Of a DNA stretch of 64,000 nucleotides, positions 25,728 through 34,746 are shown one piece after another. Numbering within the stretch: the stretch's first letter is position 1; every line of letters starts with the position of its first letter. The DNA is taken from assembly GCF_035013165.1 (NCBI RefSeq), contig NZ_JAYGJQ010000003.1, forward strand, positions 62,001 to 126,000. The letters are read 5' to 3'. The notes under the pieces were generated by a model. The model was given only the letters and a program-made list of their open reading frames with translations. It ran no database searches and had not been told where the DNA came from. This DNA comes from Bacteriovorax sp. PP10 (GTDB taxonomy: Bacteria; Bdellovibrionota; Bacteriovoracia; Bacteriovoracales; Bacteriovoracaceae). A program made the position numbers and the translations under genes.

Positions 25728-27466
25728 AACAATTATTGAGTCTGCTATTATTAATGTTTGTCATTACCACAGGTAGTGCAGACGCACAGGTTGATGTTCC
25801 TAATCTTGGAAGACCTGGGACACTATTAAAAGAAGCAAAACAAGGGCGAAAAGAATTATTAGAAGTTCTACTGCGTTTAAAAGACAATGTGAGAGAGCTG
25901 CGTGATCAGCCTACATTTGATGAATTTTTTGCTCTACTTGGACCTCTGGATGCTCTGGCAAAAGAATATAATCTTGCGCTGATTTATCCTGATGCTGTTA
26001 AAGAAGTCGGTAAAAATATGATTATGCATGGTAATCGCTGGCTGAAAATTTCTGTTGATAGTGACAAGAAAATTCTTTCCTACCAAAAATGGGCAGACTT
26101 ATCTGCAGCTCTTTTATTCCAAGGGCAAGTCATTGAAGAGCTTAATAAGATTAAAGACGAAGAGCTTTTTAAGAAAGCTTACGTCAATCTTTTAAGCCTT
26201 GAAACATGGGCAGAAGTAACTTTCCCGAATGATTTATATCTTTATCCAACATACCAGAAGACTATTTCTGATTTAAGTTTCAAGGCCCTTTTAACGACTA
26301 AGATAATAGATCAGGAAGAGTGGACATTTTGGATTAGAGGACTGAGTTCTCAATCGGCCGCTCAGGATTACTTATCTTTTCTTAACGAAAAAATCCTCAT
26401 GGATAGCCTTAAAAAAGAAGAAATACCTCAATGGTTTGCACTTGCTGAAACTCTAGGTAAACAATTAACAGCAATTGATCGTCTTTCTGGTTCAGTAAAA
26501 AATAACTATGGTGTTTTTGTAACTGATTTAACTGCAAAAGCAATTTTTTACGAATACGATATTAATGAGGCCAGCTTCAAGACTATTGTCAATCTTCTCG
26601 ATATCAGTTCTTTAAGAGGTCTTATTTTTAGATGGGTAAATCCTGAAAAGACAGCAAGTGATGTATATGCCCTAAGACTTGTGACTCTTTCAAAAATTCT
26701 TTATTTAAGAACTAAAGAACTTAAACTGACTCAGAACTCACTTGAACTTGAAAGATTTGTTTCATCTCGTTTAGGTCCGGTAGTTGCTTCTCAAAATGGT
26801 ATTGAAGGACATTATAACTTAAAAGGTCTTGATGGACGTGAATGGTTTTTTACAATTATTCGTGAGACAGAGTCGCGTGTCGTCGCATCTTTATGTGATT
26901 CAACAGGTGTGATTTGCTTTTCATTTTTTAATATCCAGTACAACATGGAAAGAAATGTCTTTTTTGCTTCTGAAAATTTACCAAACGACGACTCTTACCA
27001 AAATGCTCCTGCCCAAATTATTTTTGGAGCAGACAATACTGTTTCTTTAGATTTACCACACGCTTTTAAAGTGAGTGGCCGTTTTTCCGGAAAAAAAGTT
27101 CAGTCATATGAAAATATCATGAGTATGGCCGATGAAAATGCTGTTGCTATTGAAGGGCATTTTAAAGGAACGATGGAAGTTAATGGAGTGCTTAAAGAGT
27201 ATGACCTGATGATCACAAGCTTTGGTGAGTATTCTATCGGAAGACTTGAATCTGAAGACAGCGTTATCAGAGTAGACCTTAATAAAGGAACTGATGGTAA
27301 GGCGGGATTCATTTACTTAACATCTGGACGCACAGGAAAAGGAACTTGGTTTCACCTGCGTTTAAAACAAGAAGGGTATGAAACTCTTGTTGGTGACGCG
27401 ATCGTTGGTGGAATGGGAAAATTGGGGAAAGTTCGTTTCGTACAATATTATGGAGACGACGAATGA
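25724..27466 (+). CDS. Secreted protein of the polysaccharide operon, unknown family
   Basis: 580 aa from the ATG at 25724, which overlaps the previous stop and has GGGAGAG eight bases upstream; a TTG at 25709 is rejected as the start. A signal peptide (MKQLLSLLLLMFVITTGSADA) is followed by a largely helical region (about 25-360) and a C-terminal beta-rich region (about 375-580) containing two similar-looking strand blocks (GIEGHYNLKGLDGREWFF and AIEGHFKGTMEVNG). The two blocks suggest duplicated beta-sandwich domains, possibly carbohydrate-binding. It is in the middle of a coupled operon, so it probably serves polymer handling. Confidence 0.65.
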   Translation: MKQLLSLLLLMFVITTGSADAQVDVPNLGRPGTLLKEAKQGRKELLEVLLRLKDNVRELRDQPTFDEFFALLGPLDALAKEYNLALIYPDAVKEVGKNMIMHGNRWLKISVDSDKKILSYQKWADLSAALLFQGQVIEELNKIKDEELFKKAYVNLLSLETWAEVTFPNDLYLYPTYQKTISDLSFKALLTTKIIDQEEWTFWIRGLSSQSAAQDYLSFLNEKILMDSLKKEEIPQWFALAETLGKQLTAIDRLSGSVKNNYGVFVTDLTAKAIFYEYDINEASFKTIVNLLDISSLRGLIFRWVNPEKTASDVYALRLVTLSKILYLRTKELKLTQNSLELERFVSSRLGPVVASQNGIEGHYNLKGLDGREWFFTIIRETESRVVASLCDSTGVICFSFFNIQYNMERNVFFASENLPNDDSYQNAPAQIIFGADNTVSLDLPHAFKVSGRFSGKKVQSYENIMSMADENAVAIEGHFKGTMEVNGVLKEYDLMITSFGEYSIGRLESEDSVIRVDLNKGTDGKAGFIYLTSGRTGKGTWFHLRLKQEGYETLVGDAIVGGMGKLGKVRFVQYYGDDE

Positions 27467-28728
27467 ATCTCAATAATTCAAAAAACATTTTGACTTTTTT
27501 TGGAACCAGACCTGAAGCTATTAAGATGATTCCGGTTATTAAATCACTTCGTAACAAAGGTTTTAAAGTGACTGTAGGGTTGTCTGGACAGCATACAGAT
27601 ATGGTAGATCAGTTATTAGAATTGTTTGGTGAATCGGCAGATTTCACGCTCAACATTCAAGGATCAGTGAAAAATGTAGAAGACCCAATTGTTCTTATTA
27701 TACCTGGATTGTGTGCGAAGCTTCGCGAGATCAAACCAGATTTAATTTTAGTTCATGGCGATACATCAAGCACGCTGGCGGGCGCACTGGCCGGATATTA
27801 TGAAAAGATTCCTGTTGGCCACGTTGAAGCAGGACTTCGTTCAAGTAATATTTTTCACCCATGGCCGGAAGAGATTAATAGAAAATTGACTGCTGATCTG
27901 ACATTACTGCATTTCGCTCCTACTGTTCTCGCGAAAGAAAATCTTCTGCGCGAAAATGTTCCAGGAGATGAAATTTTTGTAACAGGCAATACTGTCGTTG
28001 ATGCTCTTTATATGATGAATGATGAGATTGAAAAGAACGATGCTTTAAGAACTGGCTTCGAAGGAAAATATAATTTCTTAAATGCAGACAAAAAATGGAT
28101 TCTTATGACAGGTCACCGTAGAGAAAATCTTGGTGAAGGTCTAAATAATGTCATGCAAGCTATTTTAGAACTTTCAAAAAGATCAGATGTGGAAATTATC
28201 TTTCCAGTTCATCCAAATCCAAAAGTTCGTTCTTCTTTTGCTGAATTGATTACTAGTGATTGTCCTGTCCATATAGTTGACCCGCTTCCATATTCGGAAA
28301 TGGTTTGGCTTTTATCCCGCTCAAGTCTGGTGATTACAGATTCAGGTGGAATTCAGGAAGAAGCACCTTCATTTAAGGTTCCTGCAGTTGTGACTCGCGA
28401 AACGACTGAAAGAAAAGAAGCTGTTTTAAAAGGATGGGCAAAATTAGTCGGAACTGATAAACAAAAAATTATTGATGCTTCTAATGAATTCTTAGATTCT
28501 ATAAGTCTTAAGCAGTACCTTGATTTGGAAGAAAATCCTTATGGAGATGGGACAGCTGCAGATCAGATAAGCTCCGTTATTGAGTCTTTGACTTGTAAGG
28601 AAGGTTATTTTTTTGCTGTCAATAAAAAGAAAGAAGAGCAGATCGTTTTATCTGCTTCCATCGCAGAGGCGGTAGGGCCATCTGTTGTAACTTATAAAAA
28701 AACTGATCTAGTTTCTATTAGTATGTAA
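27463..28728 (+). CDS. wecB: UDP-N-acetylglucosamine 2-epimerase (non-hydrolysing)
   Basis: 421 aa, slightly longer than typical WecB because of a C-terminal tail of about 40 residues. Family motifs: FFGTRPEAIKMIPVI, VHGDTSSTLAGAL, GHVEAGLRS, PWPEEINRK, GHRRENLGEG and TDSGGIQEEAPSF. It converts UDP-GlcNAc to UDP-ManNAc in the cytoplasm. Its start overlaps the upstream stop (ATGA) and a strong terminator follows four bases after its stop, so it is the last gene of the operon. This supplies the presumed donor sugar for the NfrB-like transferase. Confidence 0.92.
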   Translation: MNLNNSKNILTFFGTRPEAIKMIPVIKSLRNKGFKVTVGLSGQHTDMVDQLLELFGESADFTLNIQGSVKNVEDPIVLIIPGLCAKLREIKPDLILVHGDTSSTLAGALAGYYEKIPVGHVEAGLRSSNIFHPWPEEINRKLTADLTLLHFAPTVLAKENLLRENVPGDEIFVTGNTVVDALYMMNDEIEKNDALRTGFEGKYNFLNADKKWILMTGHRRENLGEGLNNVMQAILELSKRSDVEIIFPVHPNPKVRSSFAELITSDCPVHIVDPLPYSEMVWLLSRSSLVITDSGGIQEEAPSFKVPAVVTRETTERKEAVLKGWAKLVGTDKQKIIDASNEFLDSISLKQYLDLEENPYGDGTAADQISSVIESLTCKEGYFFAVNKKKEEQIVLSASIAEAVGPSVVTYKKTDLVSISM

Positions 28729-28731
28729 AAG

Positions 28732-28761
28732 AAAAGGCCATCGTTTATCGATGGCCTTTTT
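28732..28761 (+). terminator. Rho-independent terminator ending the polysaccharide operon
   Basis: AAAAGGCCATCG pairs with CGATGGCCTTTT around TTTAT, followed by a T-run, four bases after the wecB stop. Confidence 0.92.
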
Positions 28762-28946
28762 GCATTGAGGTCTTCTACTTTTCTATTTTTACTAATCCAC
28801 TTAAGGCCATTAATAAAGGTTACTGAATGGATTATATATCAAAAAAGTTTATCTACTATATTCATTCATTTAATTCACTAGTTCTAACCTCATTTTTAAA
28901 TTAAACTAAATTTACTGTCTCGTTTTAAAAGTTCGGGAGGACTTCA

Positions 28947-29684
28947 GTGTCAAAATTCGCAGGAGTTATGATTATATTCTTACTCTGTAGCAACCTACGG
29001 GCAGCTGAAACAGTCACGTTACTTGCAGGAGAGTCTTTCCCACCTTTGATGTGGGAAGATAATGGCGTTGCTAAGGGGATTGCCGTAGAGATCGGTAAGG
29101 CGATTCTAGTAAAAGCTGGTTACAACGTGATCGTTAAAACTTGTCCATGGAAGCGTTGCCAGGTGATTGCAAAAAATGAAGGTGCCTTCATTACTGGTTT
29201 TTCAAAAAACGATGAACGCTTAAAAAACTTCATTTACACTGACGCTATCATGTACGACGACCTCGTTATAGTCACAAAAAAAGGAAAGGAATTTGCTTTT
29301 GATGAGACTAAGGAATGTATAGGAAAAAGAATCGGTGCACAGCTTGGAGTGGGGTTTGGTCAAAAAAACCAGGGACTCAAAAAAGGCATGATTATCGAAA
29401 CTGATTCTAACGATGTCTCTCGAGTAAGAAAAATAATGTACGGAAGAATTGATGGTGGATTTTTCTCCCTTGGGAAAGCAGGGATTGTCTACTCTGCCAA
29501 GTTGGCAGGTTATTCTATGGACAACTTTTCGATTCTTCCTGTTGTCGTTTCTAAAGATCCAAACTATTTAGCGACAGGGATAAGAACATCAAATGCGTCT
29601 GAGAAAATTAAAAAAATCAATGCTGCAATCAAAGTGCTTACTTATAATGGAACGATTGCGAAAGTGATGAAAACGACTTTTTAA
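28947..29684 (+). CDS. Periplasmic family-3 solute-binding protein
   Basis: 245 aa from a GTG at 28947 with GGGAGGA seven bases upstream. Signal peptide (about 1-19), then LLAGESFPPLMWEDNGVAKG and GIAVEIGKAILVKAGYNV, the opening of SBP_bac_3 domains, and AFITGFSKNDERLKNFIYTD. Such proteins bind amino acids or small polar compounds for ABC uptake or for signalling. No permease or ATPase is next door, so it acts alone or with distant partners. Two Cys at the CPWKRC site probably form a disulfide. Confidence 0.82.
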   Translation: MSKFAGVMIIFLLCSNLRAAETVTLLAGESFPPLMWEDNGVAKGIAVEIGKAILVKAGYNVIVKTCPWKRCQVIAKNEGAFITGFSKNDERLKNFIYTDAIMYDDLVIVTKKGKEFAFDETKECIGKRIGAQLGVGFGQKNQGLKKGMIIETDSNDVSRVRKIMYGRIDGGFFSLGKAGIVYSAKLAGYSMDNFSILPVVVSKDPNYLATGIRTSNASEKIKKINAAIKVLTYNGTIAKVMKTTF

Positions 29685-29732
29685 CAGACTTGTCCCAAGA
29701 CAAATTGAGGAAGAAAGGTTAGTATCGACATC

Positions 29733-30074
29733 ATGGAAAATAATGAACTTAAAATAACAGATTTAGAAATCGGAACGGGAATTATGCCCTCTAAAGGAGC
29801 GCTGGTTTTTGCTCATTACGAAGGTTTCTTAGAAGATGGAACAAAGTTTGATTCTTCAATTGATCGCGGAAAACCATTTCAATTTGTCTTTGGCACTGGC
29901 CGGGTTATCAAAGGATGGGATCAAGGTTTGGTTGGAATGAAAGTGGGTGGAAAACGTACGCTCTTTGTTCCGGCCCACTTGGCATATGGTGAAAGACAAA
30001 TAGGACAATTCATTAGACCAAATTCTAATCTTCTTTTTCATATTGAATTATTAGAAGTGAGACCTAGAGAATAG
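29733..30074 (+). CDS. FKBP-type peptidyl-prolyl cis-trans isomerase
   Basis: 113 aa, a single FKBP domain with no signal peptide. FKBP core: VFAHYEGFLEDGTKFDSS, FQFVFGTGRVIKGWDQGL, GMKVGGKRTLFVPAHLAYG, and FHIELLEV. The active-site aromatic and Asp residues are in place. Probably a cytoplasmic folding helper; the length equals a minimal FKBP. Its stop abuts the stop of the convergent GlcG-like gene. Confidence 0.92.
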   Translation: MENNELKITDLEIGTGIMPSKGALVFAHYEGFLEDGTKFDSSIDRGKPFQFVFGTGRVIKGWDQGLVGMKVGGKRTLFVPAHLAYGERQIGQFIRPNSNLLFHIELLEVRPRE

Positions 30075-30554
30075 TTATTTTTTTAGTTCACTATCAATTC
30101 CCGCCTGTGCACAAATCTCATCAATCGTTCCACTAGGCGCTCCACCAACACCTATCCCGCCAATTGGAATACCGGCCATTGTCAGAGGAATACCACCACC
30201 TAAAAGTAAAAATCCATCTATCTGCCCAAGGTTTTGAGCTTCTGGATTTGTTTGCGAAGCGATCAGCATTGCAGAGGTTTTATTTTTTGCCGATGCTGCA
30301 GTGTAGGCCTTTCTTCGGCTGGCATCGAGTGTGTGTGGGCCAGCGCCATCCATTCTAAAGACCGCCATTGAATACCCTGCAGAGTCAACTACGGTTGCTG
30401 AGACTTTATATCCCAGGCCTGAGCAATGAAGAGCAGCAAATTGGGCCATTCGGTGTGCTCTTTCTGAGGAGATGTCTTTGGCATAAGAATGAGGAAGGAA
30501 AAGTGTCTGTGCTAGAAAGATGTATCCAATCGTTTTGATCAAATTTGTTTTCAT
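30075..30554 (-). CDS. Secreted GlcG/HbpS-like protein
   Basis: 159 aa from the ATG at 30554 with AGGAGAAC upstream; the frame extends further but without a signal. Signal peptide (about 1-25), then the GlcG/HbpS fold: KVSATVVDSAGYSMAVFRMDGAGPHTLDASRRKAYTA, LLLGGGIPLTMAGIPIGGIGVGGAPSG. Family members bind heme or corrinoid-like ligands or act in diol utilisation; the function here is uncertain. It shares its terminal region with the FKBP gene and is divergent from sdaA. Confidence 0.82.
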   Translation of the reverse strand: MKTNLIKTIGYIFLAQTLFLPHSYAKDISSERAHRMAQFAALHCSGLGYKVSATVVDSAGYSMAVFRMDGAGPHTLDASRRKAYTAASAKNKTSAMLIASQTNPEAQNLGQIDGFLLLGGGIPLTMAGIPIGGIGVGGAPSGTIDEICAQAGIDSELKK

Positions 30555-30697
30555 CGATGTTCTCCTGGTGATGCATGTAGATAGCGCTACATTTAAAAGT
30601 TTCCAACTTTTTTTAGAGCAATTCTCAGGCCAGTGTCGGGAAATTCGTGTAGCATCATAATGATAGATATTGAACCGTCCTTCTAAGAGAGTCACCA

Positions 30698-32122
30698 TTG
30701 AAATCAATAAGTGTTTTTGAAATGATTAAAATAGGCATTGGCCCTTCCAGCTCACATACGATGGGCCCATGGAAAGCTGCTGAAATGTTTTTGAATTTGT
30801 TGAAAGACAAAAAAATACAGTTAGAAGATGTTTTAAAGGTAAATGTTTTTCTTTATGGTTCTCTGGCCAAAACAGGTATCGGGCATGGGACGGACATTGC
30901 GGTCTTAATGGGGCTTTCTGGTTATGATTATATCACCGTTGATACTGAAAAAATCCCCAGCATTATTGCAGAAATTAAAGTGACCAATAAGTTAAAGCTG
31001 GCAGGGCAAGTCGAAATTGATTTTGAGTATAAAAAGAATATCTTCTTTGAATATTCCACAACGCTGGATTTTCATCCTAATGGAATGATGTTTCAGGTTG
31101 AAACAAAGAGCGGCGAAAAATTTGAAGAAAAATATTATTCAGTTGGTGGTGGTTTTGTCGCCACGGAAGAAATAAATACCATCACTGAAAATGCCATCGT
31201 GACTCCCTATCCTTGCCATAAGGCCAAGTCGATCACTGACTATTGTAAAAAATTAAATCTCTCTGTTTCAGAGTTAATTTATGTCAACGAAGAGGCATGG
31301 CGCTCGCGCGCTGAGATTAGATCTGAGGCCTTGAACATTTGGCATGAAATTAAGCAGTGTATGTTCAGAGGCGTTTATAAAAGTGGGATTTTGCCTGGTG
31401 GACTCAATGTTAAAAGGCGTGCCGCTGAAATCAATGATCGTTTATTAAAAGGACAAAAATTTGATAATGTAGATGACTGGATTAGTGCGATTAAAAGTAG
31501 TGATAAGTCTTTTACGAGTATTACCAAATGGGTGAGTTGTTTTGCCTTGGCAGTTAATGAAGAGAATGCTTCTTTTGGAAGAATCGTCACGGCCCCAACT
31601 AACGGAGCGGCCGGAGTGATTCCAGCTGTCCTTATGTATGCCAATTGCTTCACTGAAAATTTTGATGATGACATGGTTGTGCGTTTTATTTTAACGGCCG
31701 GAGAAATTGGAACGATCTTTAAAAAGAACGCCACTATTTCAGCTGCCATGGGCGGATGTCAGGCCGAAATTGGTGTATCGAGTGCCATGGCCGCGGCAGC
31801 ACTTACAGAATCTCTTAAAGGCTCTCCTGGACAAGTCTTAATGGGCGCAGAGATCGCGATGGAGCATCACTTGGGGATGACTTGTGATCCAATTGGTGGG
31901 TTAGTACAAATTCCTTGTATCGAGCGAAATAGCATGGGTGCCATGAAGGCCATCACTGCTTCAAGCATTGCGCTGGAGAGTGATCCGGAAAGTGCACGAG
32001 TGAGTCTCGATGATGTTATAAAATCTATGTGGGAAACTGCAAAGGACATGAATACCAAGTATAAAGAAACTTCAGAAGGCGGGCTTGCTACGAATATCAC
32101 TGTGGGTCTCGCAGAATGCTGA
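30698..32122 (+). CDS. sdaA: L-serine ammonia-lyase, iron-sulfur type
   Basis: 474 aa from a TTG at 30698; this start makes the N-terminus SISVFEMIKIGIGPSSSHT align with SdaA (family form SxFDMxKIGIGPSSSHT), whereas the next ATG (30722) would remove it. C-terminal catalytic domain: APTNGAAGVIPAVLMYA, GGCQAEIGVSSAMAAAAL, GMTCDPIGGLVQIPCIERN; the Cys of GGCQ, TCDP and IPC ligate the 4Fe-4S cluster. It deaminates serine to pyruvate. Single-chain form of the normal length. Confidence 0.94.
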   Translation: MKSISVFEMIKIGIGPSSSHTMGPWKAAEMFLNLLKDKKIQLEDVLKVNVFLYGSLAKTGIGHGTDIAVLMGLSGYDYITVDTEKIPSIIAEIKVTNKLKLAGQVEIDFEYKKNIFFEYSTTLDFHPNGMMFQVETKSGEKFEEKYYSVGGGFVATEEINTITENAIVTPYPCHKAKSITDYCKKLNLSVSELIYVNEEAWRSRAEIRSEALNIWHEIKQCMFRGVYKSGILPGGLNVKRRAAEINDRLLKGQKFDNVDDWISAIKSSDKSFTSITKWVSCFALAVNEENASFGRIVTAPTNGAAGVIPAVLMYANCFTENFDDDMVVRFILTAGEIGTIFKKNATISAAMGGCQAEIGVSSAMAAAALTESLKGSPGQVLMGAEIAMEHHLGMTCDPIGGLVQIPCIERNSMGAMKAITASSIALESDPESARVSLDDVIKSMWETAKDMNTKYKETSEGGLATNITVGLAEC

Positions 32123-32199
32123 TAATTGGTTAAAAATTTGTTTCCATAATTCTTACAAAGTTTTCGATTATCCTGTGTTCATTAGGACGAGGAGGTTTT

Positions 32200-32463
32200 A
32201 TGAAAACAAATGAGAGTTCCAAAGAAGTTCAATTAATATTCATTCTTTGCCGCCTGGCCATCAATCAGTTGCATGAACCGATTGCAACGGCCGGCCTTAA
32301 AAAGCTTTTTCTTAGTGAAGAATGGAAAAGATCTTCTTCTGAAGACAAACACAAACTTCTCAAAAAGCAATATATGAGAGACTACACTCTTGCCACAGAG
32401 GTGCAGAAAATGCAGATGGCGAAAACTCGAGACAGGATCGAAGGAGAGCTTGTTTATCTTTAA
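32200..32463 (+). CDS. Small helical protein, unknown function
   Basis: 87 aa, strong AGGAGG upstream. The composition is helical and charged (EVQLIFILCRLAINQL, ERWK-like stretch SEEWKRSSSEDKHKLLKKQY). No signal, membrane segment or metal motif. No family recognised. Confidence 0.6.
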   Translation: MKTNESSKEVQLIFILCRLAINQLHEPIATAGLKKLFLSEEWKRSSSEDKHKLLKKQYMRDYTLATEVQKMQMAKTRDRIEGELVYL

Positions 32464-32561
32464 GACTGACCTTTTTACAGCAATGTAAGTGCAATTACTT
32501 TAGATGACTCAGAGACTAATTAGTGCTAAGGTCGCGTTTTAACCTAATTAGAGAATAAATA

Positions 32562-33419
32562 ATGACGACAACTTTTAAAGAGTATCTTGCAAACGCATGG
32601 TCTACGCACGCAACTGACCCCAAAAAAATCGCTGATGAATTCAAATTAAATTTTAATCTGATGGACTCTGAAGACGACGTTATGTCGATGGCCGGTCTTA
32701 TTGTTCATGTTTGTGGTGAGCATTTAGGAAGTTGGGAACAGGGAATTGAGTTACTTAAAAAATTAAAAAACAATGCTCCGATTAAAGACAAAGAACAAAT
32801 GAAGCGATTTGTGGCGATCTTAAATCTTGGAAATAATCCTAATATTTCAATTGAAGAATTTTCACCGTCAGATCAAATTAGAATTTGTTCAGGGACATCT
32901 TCTGCCCTGGCCTCTCTTGGTGGATTAAAGAACGCTGAAAAACTATTTAGTAAAGCAGTTGAGCTTTCTGCCAATATCTCAAAAGAAGATCCGGCCCATA
33001 AAGCATTAGCAATTGCTGGAAATGGTATTGCAACAAGCTTAGAGGAAAAAGAATCGAGAAAACCTAATGAGGTTGATCTTATGATTCTTGCTGCACATAC
33101 AGCGAGAAAACATTGGGAGATCGCTGGAACGTGGATGGAAGTTGAGAGAGCTGAGTATCGCTTGTCTCAGACTTACTTAAAAGCTGAACAACCTGTGAAA
33201 GCCCTTGAGCATGCTGAAAAGTGCCTGGGCATCATTAATGAAAATGGTGATGTTCCTTTAGAGCTCTTTTTTGCTTATGAAGCTCTAGTGCTAGCGAACA
33301 AAGCAACGAATAGTGAAATCGGTCAGAAGAGCTCTATTTATGGAATGGAGATGGCCTTTGATAAATTAAGCGAAGCAGACAGAAGCTGGTGCAAAGAAAT
33401 TTTAGAAAAACTTTCTTAG
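32562..33419 (+). CDS. Helical TPR-like cytoplasmic protein
   Basis: 285 aa with no signal. Predicted all-helical, with repeating hairpins such as SALASLGGLKNAEKLFSKAV and RLSQTYLKAEQPVKALEHAE that resemble tetratricopeptide repeats. Probably a scaffold for protein-protein contacts. No catalytic motif and no named family. It is followed by a strong bidirectional terminator. Confidence 0.65.
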   Translation: MTTTFKEYLANAWSTHATDPKKIADEFKLNFNLMDSEDDVMSMAGLIVHVCGEHLGSWEQGIELLKKLKNNAPIKDKEQMKRFVAILNLGNNPNISIEEFSPSDQIRICSGTSSALASLGGLKNAEKLFSKAVELSANISKEDPAHKALAIAGNGIATSLEEKESRKPNEVDLMILAAHTARKHWEIAGTWMEVERAEYRLSQTYLKAEQPVKALEHAEKCLGIINENGDVPLELFFAYEALVLANKATNSEIGQKSSIYGMEMAFDKLSEADRSWCKEILEKLS

Positions 33420-33433
33420 ATAAAAATTAAAAT

Positions 33434-33464
33434 AAAAAAGGCCATCATAACGATGGCCTTTTTT
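33434..33464. terminator. Bidirectional rho-independent terminator
   Basis: AAAAAAGGCCATC pairs with GATGGCCTTTTTT around ATAAC between convergent genes. Both strands have A/T runs flanking the stem, so it can stop both transcripts. Confidence 0.9.
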
Positions 33465-34640
33465 TTATAAACTACAGTTTAATAAAATCGTCGGATCATT
33501 GGCCCCATACCATTTCCCCTCATAACACTTAGAAGTTTCGCCTTCGCAATTCTTAAATGTCTTCTTCAGGTAAGTACTATAACAGCCTTCACCAACAGGA
33601 GAGTCGTTTTTTGCCACGTCAGGGCATTGTTTAGCGGGAGCATTCACGGACTTTAACAAGTTGCTAATTTCATCTACCATTTCAACCGGCGCTTTTTTCA
33701 GTTGGTTGTTTTTGATAAGGACATCAGTGTTGGTTAAAGATGAACTGTTAACCATTTCTTTAGGAGTCAAAAATTTCAATCCCAGGCATGATCCCAAATC
33801 AGCAATCAAAGGAATCGCTCTGGTGTTAACTTCTTTTATGTCGTGAAAGAGGCTGACTTTCACTGGTTTGCCAGGCGAGCATAACTCTTCCATATTGGCC
33901 TTTACGTACTTTCTAAAAACATCTTCACTGGGCATTTTAAAAGGCAAGCTTGAATCGTTTGAATCATGATTCCAGCCAAGGTGAGAGAAATCATGTCCGG
34001 CAATTTGTTGAAGTGCAGGACTCATGCGACGGTATTCTTTTAGCTTCTCAGCGTATGTCGATCCTTTAAAGACCATCTTCTTATTGAGCTCCATGTCTGC
34101 AATTTCTTTTTGAGAAGGAGCGGCACCACGGCCGTAAGGAAATCGAAACAGACGATATTTTTGTTCCGAAAATTGTCCACCTGTCGCTCTATCTAAAAGT
34201 GTGACGCTTGTATTGATTTGTTTTTCTCTTTCACTGGCGCTGTATCCAGCTTCTTTGGTTCCAGTGATTCGCAAGTCGTAAGCATTGTGTTCATGGCCGT
34301 GACTGGCCACTGTGTGACCATTTTTTAATTCGCGTTTTAAAATCGCTTCTCGATCACCAACGCCAGGTTTGTTAGGAATAAGATTAGTCGTCGTTATGAA
34401 AAATGTGGCCTTGATATTTCTTTTATCAAGCTCATTTAAAATCACTCCGCTGGTTTTTTCATTAGGCCCATCATCGAAAGTCAGATGTGTGCTGATGCCT
34501 TCACAGTTAATGTTCTGTGCTCTTAATTCTTTTAAGAGATCATTGTACATGGGATCGTTGTTGAGTGATGAGCAGGTGTTGGCCTGTACGTTTGTTAGCG
34601 ACAAGATCGCTAGAGCAGAAAGGGAAAAAAGGTTCAACAT
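33465..34640 (-). CDS. Secreted polysaccharide deacetylase (NodB/CE4)
   Basis: 391 aa with signal peptide (about 1-20). CE4 motif 1 THLTFDDGPNE (catalytic Asp and metal Asp), motif 2 VASHGHEHNA (H-x3-H), motif 3 RLFRFPYGRG, and later HLGWNHDSND with motif-4-like Asp. A C-terminal extension (about 300-391) has five cysteines (CPDV, GCYS, NCEG, CYEG, NCSL) that likely form disulfides. Likely removes acetyl groups from peptidoglycan, chitin or another N-acetylated glycan outside the cell. Confidence 0.85.
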   Translation of the reverse strand: MLNLFSLSALAILSLTNVQANTCSSLNNDPMYNDLLKELRAQNINCEGISTHLTFDDGPNEKTSGVILNELDKRNIKATFFITTTNLIPNKPGVGDREAILKRELKNGHTVASHGHEHNAYDLRITGTKEAGYSASEREKQINTSVTLLDRATGGQFSEQKYRLFRFPYGRGAAPSQKEIADMELNKKMVFKGSTYAEKLKEYRRMSPALQQIAGHDFSHLGWNHDSNDSSLPFKMPSEDVFRKYVKANMEELCSPGKPVKVSLFHDIKEVNTRAIPLIADLGSCLGLKFLTPKEMVNSSSLTNTDVLIKNNQLKKAPVEMVDEISNLLKSVNAPAKQCPDVAKNDSPVGEGCYSTYLKKTFKNCEGETSKCYEGKWYGANDPTILLNCSL

Positions 34641-34690
34641 ATTTTAGTTAGTTTGTAAGAGTTAATACCTCAACTAGCTTAACATAAAAT

Positions 34691-34725
34691 AAAAAAGACC
34701 TTGAAGAAATTCAAGGCCTTTTTTT
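34691..34725. terminator. Terminator between 33465 and 34747 genes
   Basis: CCTTGAA pairs with TTCAAGG around the GAAA tetraloop, inside an A6...T7 frame, downstream of the leftward gene at 34747. Confidence 0.85.
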
Positions 34726-34746
34726 ATAAGTAACTAATTTTAAAAA

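Noticed and set aside
25420-25887. Minus-strand open frame of 155 codons
   Set aside because: Antisense to the deacetylase/unknown-protein junction in a coupled operon; composition is unlike neighbours.
27309-27557. Minus-strand frame across the wecB start
   Set aside because: Antisense shadow in an operon junction; no independent support.
31375-31749. Minus-strand open frame of 124 codons
   Set aside because: Antisense shadow of the sdaA catalytic domain, with no ribosome-binding site or family pattern.
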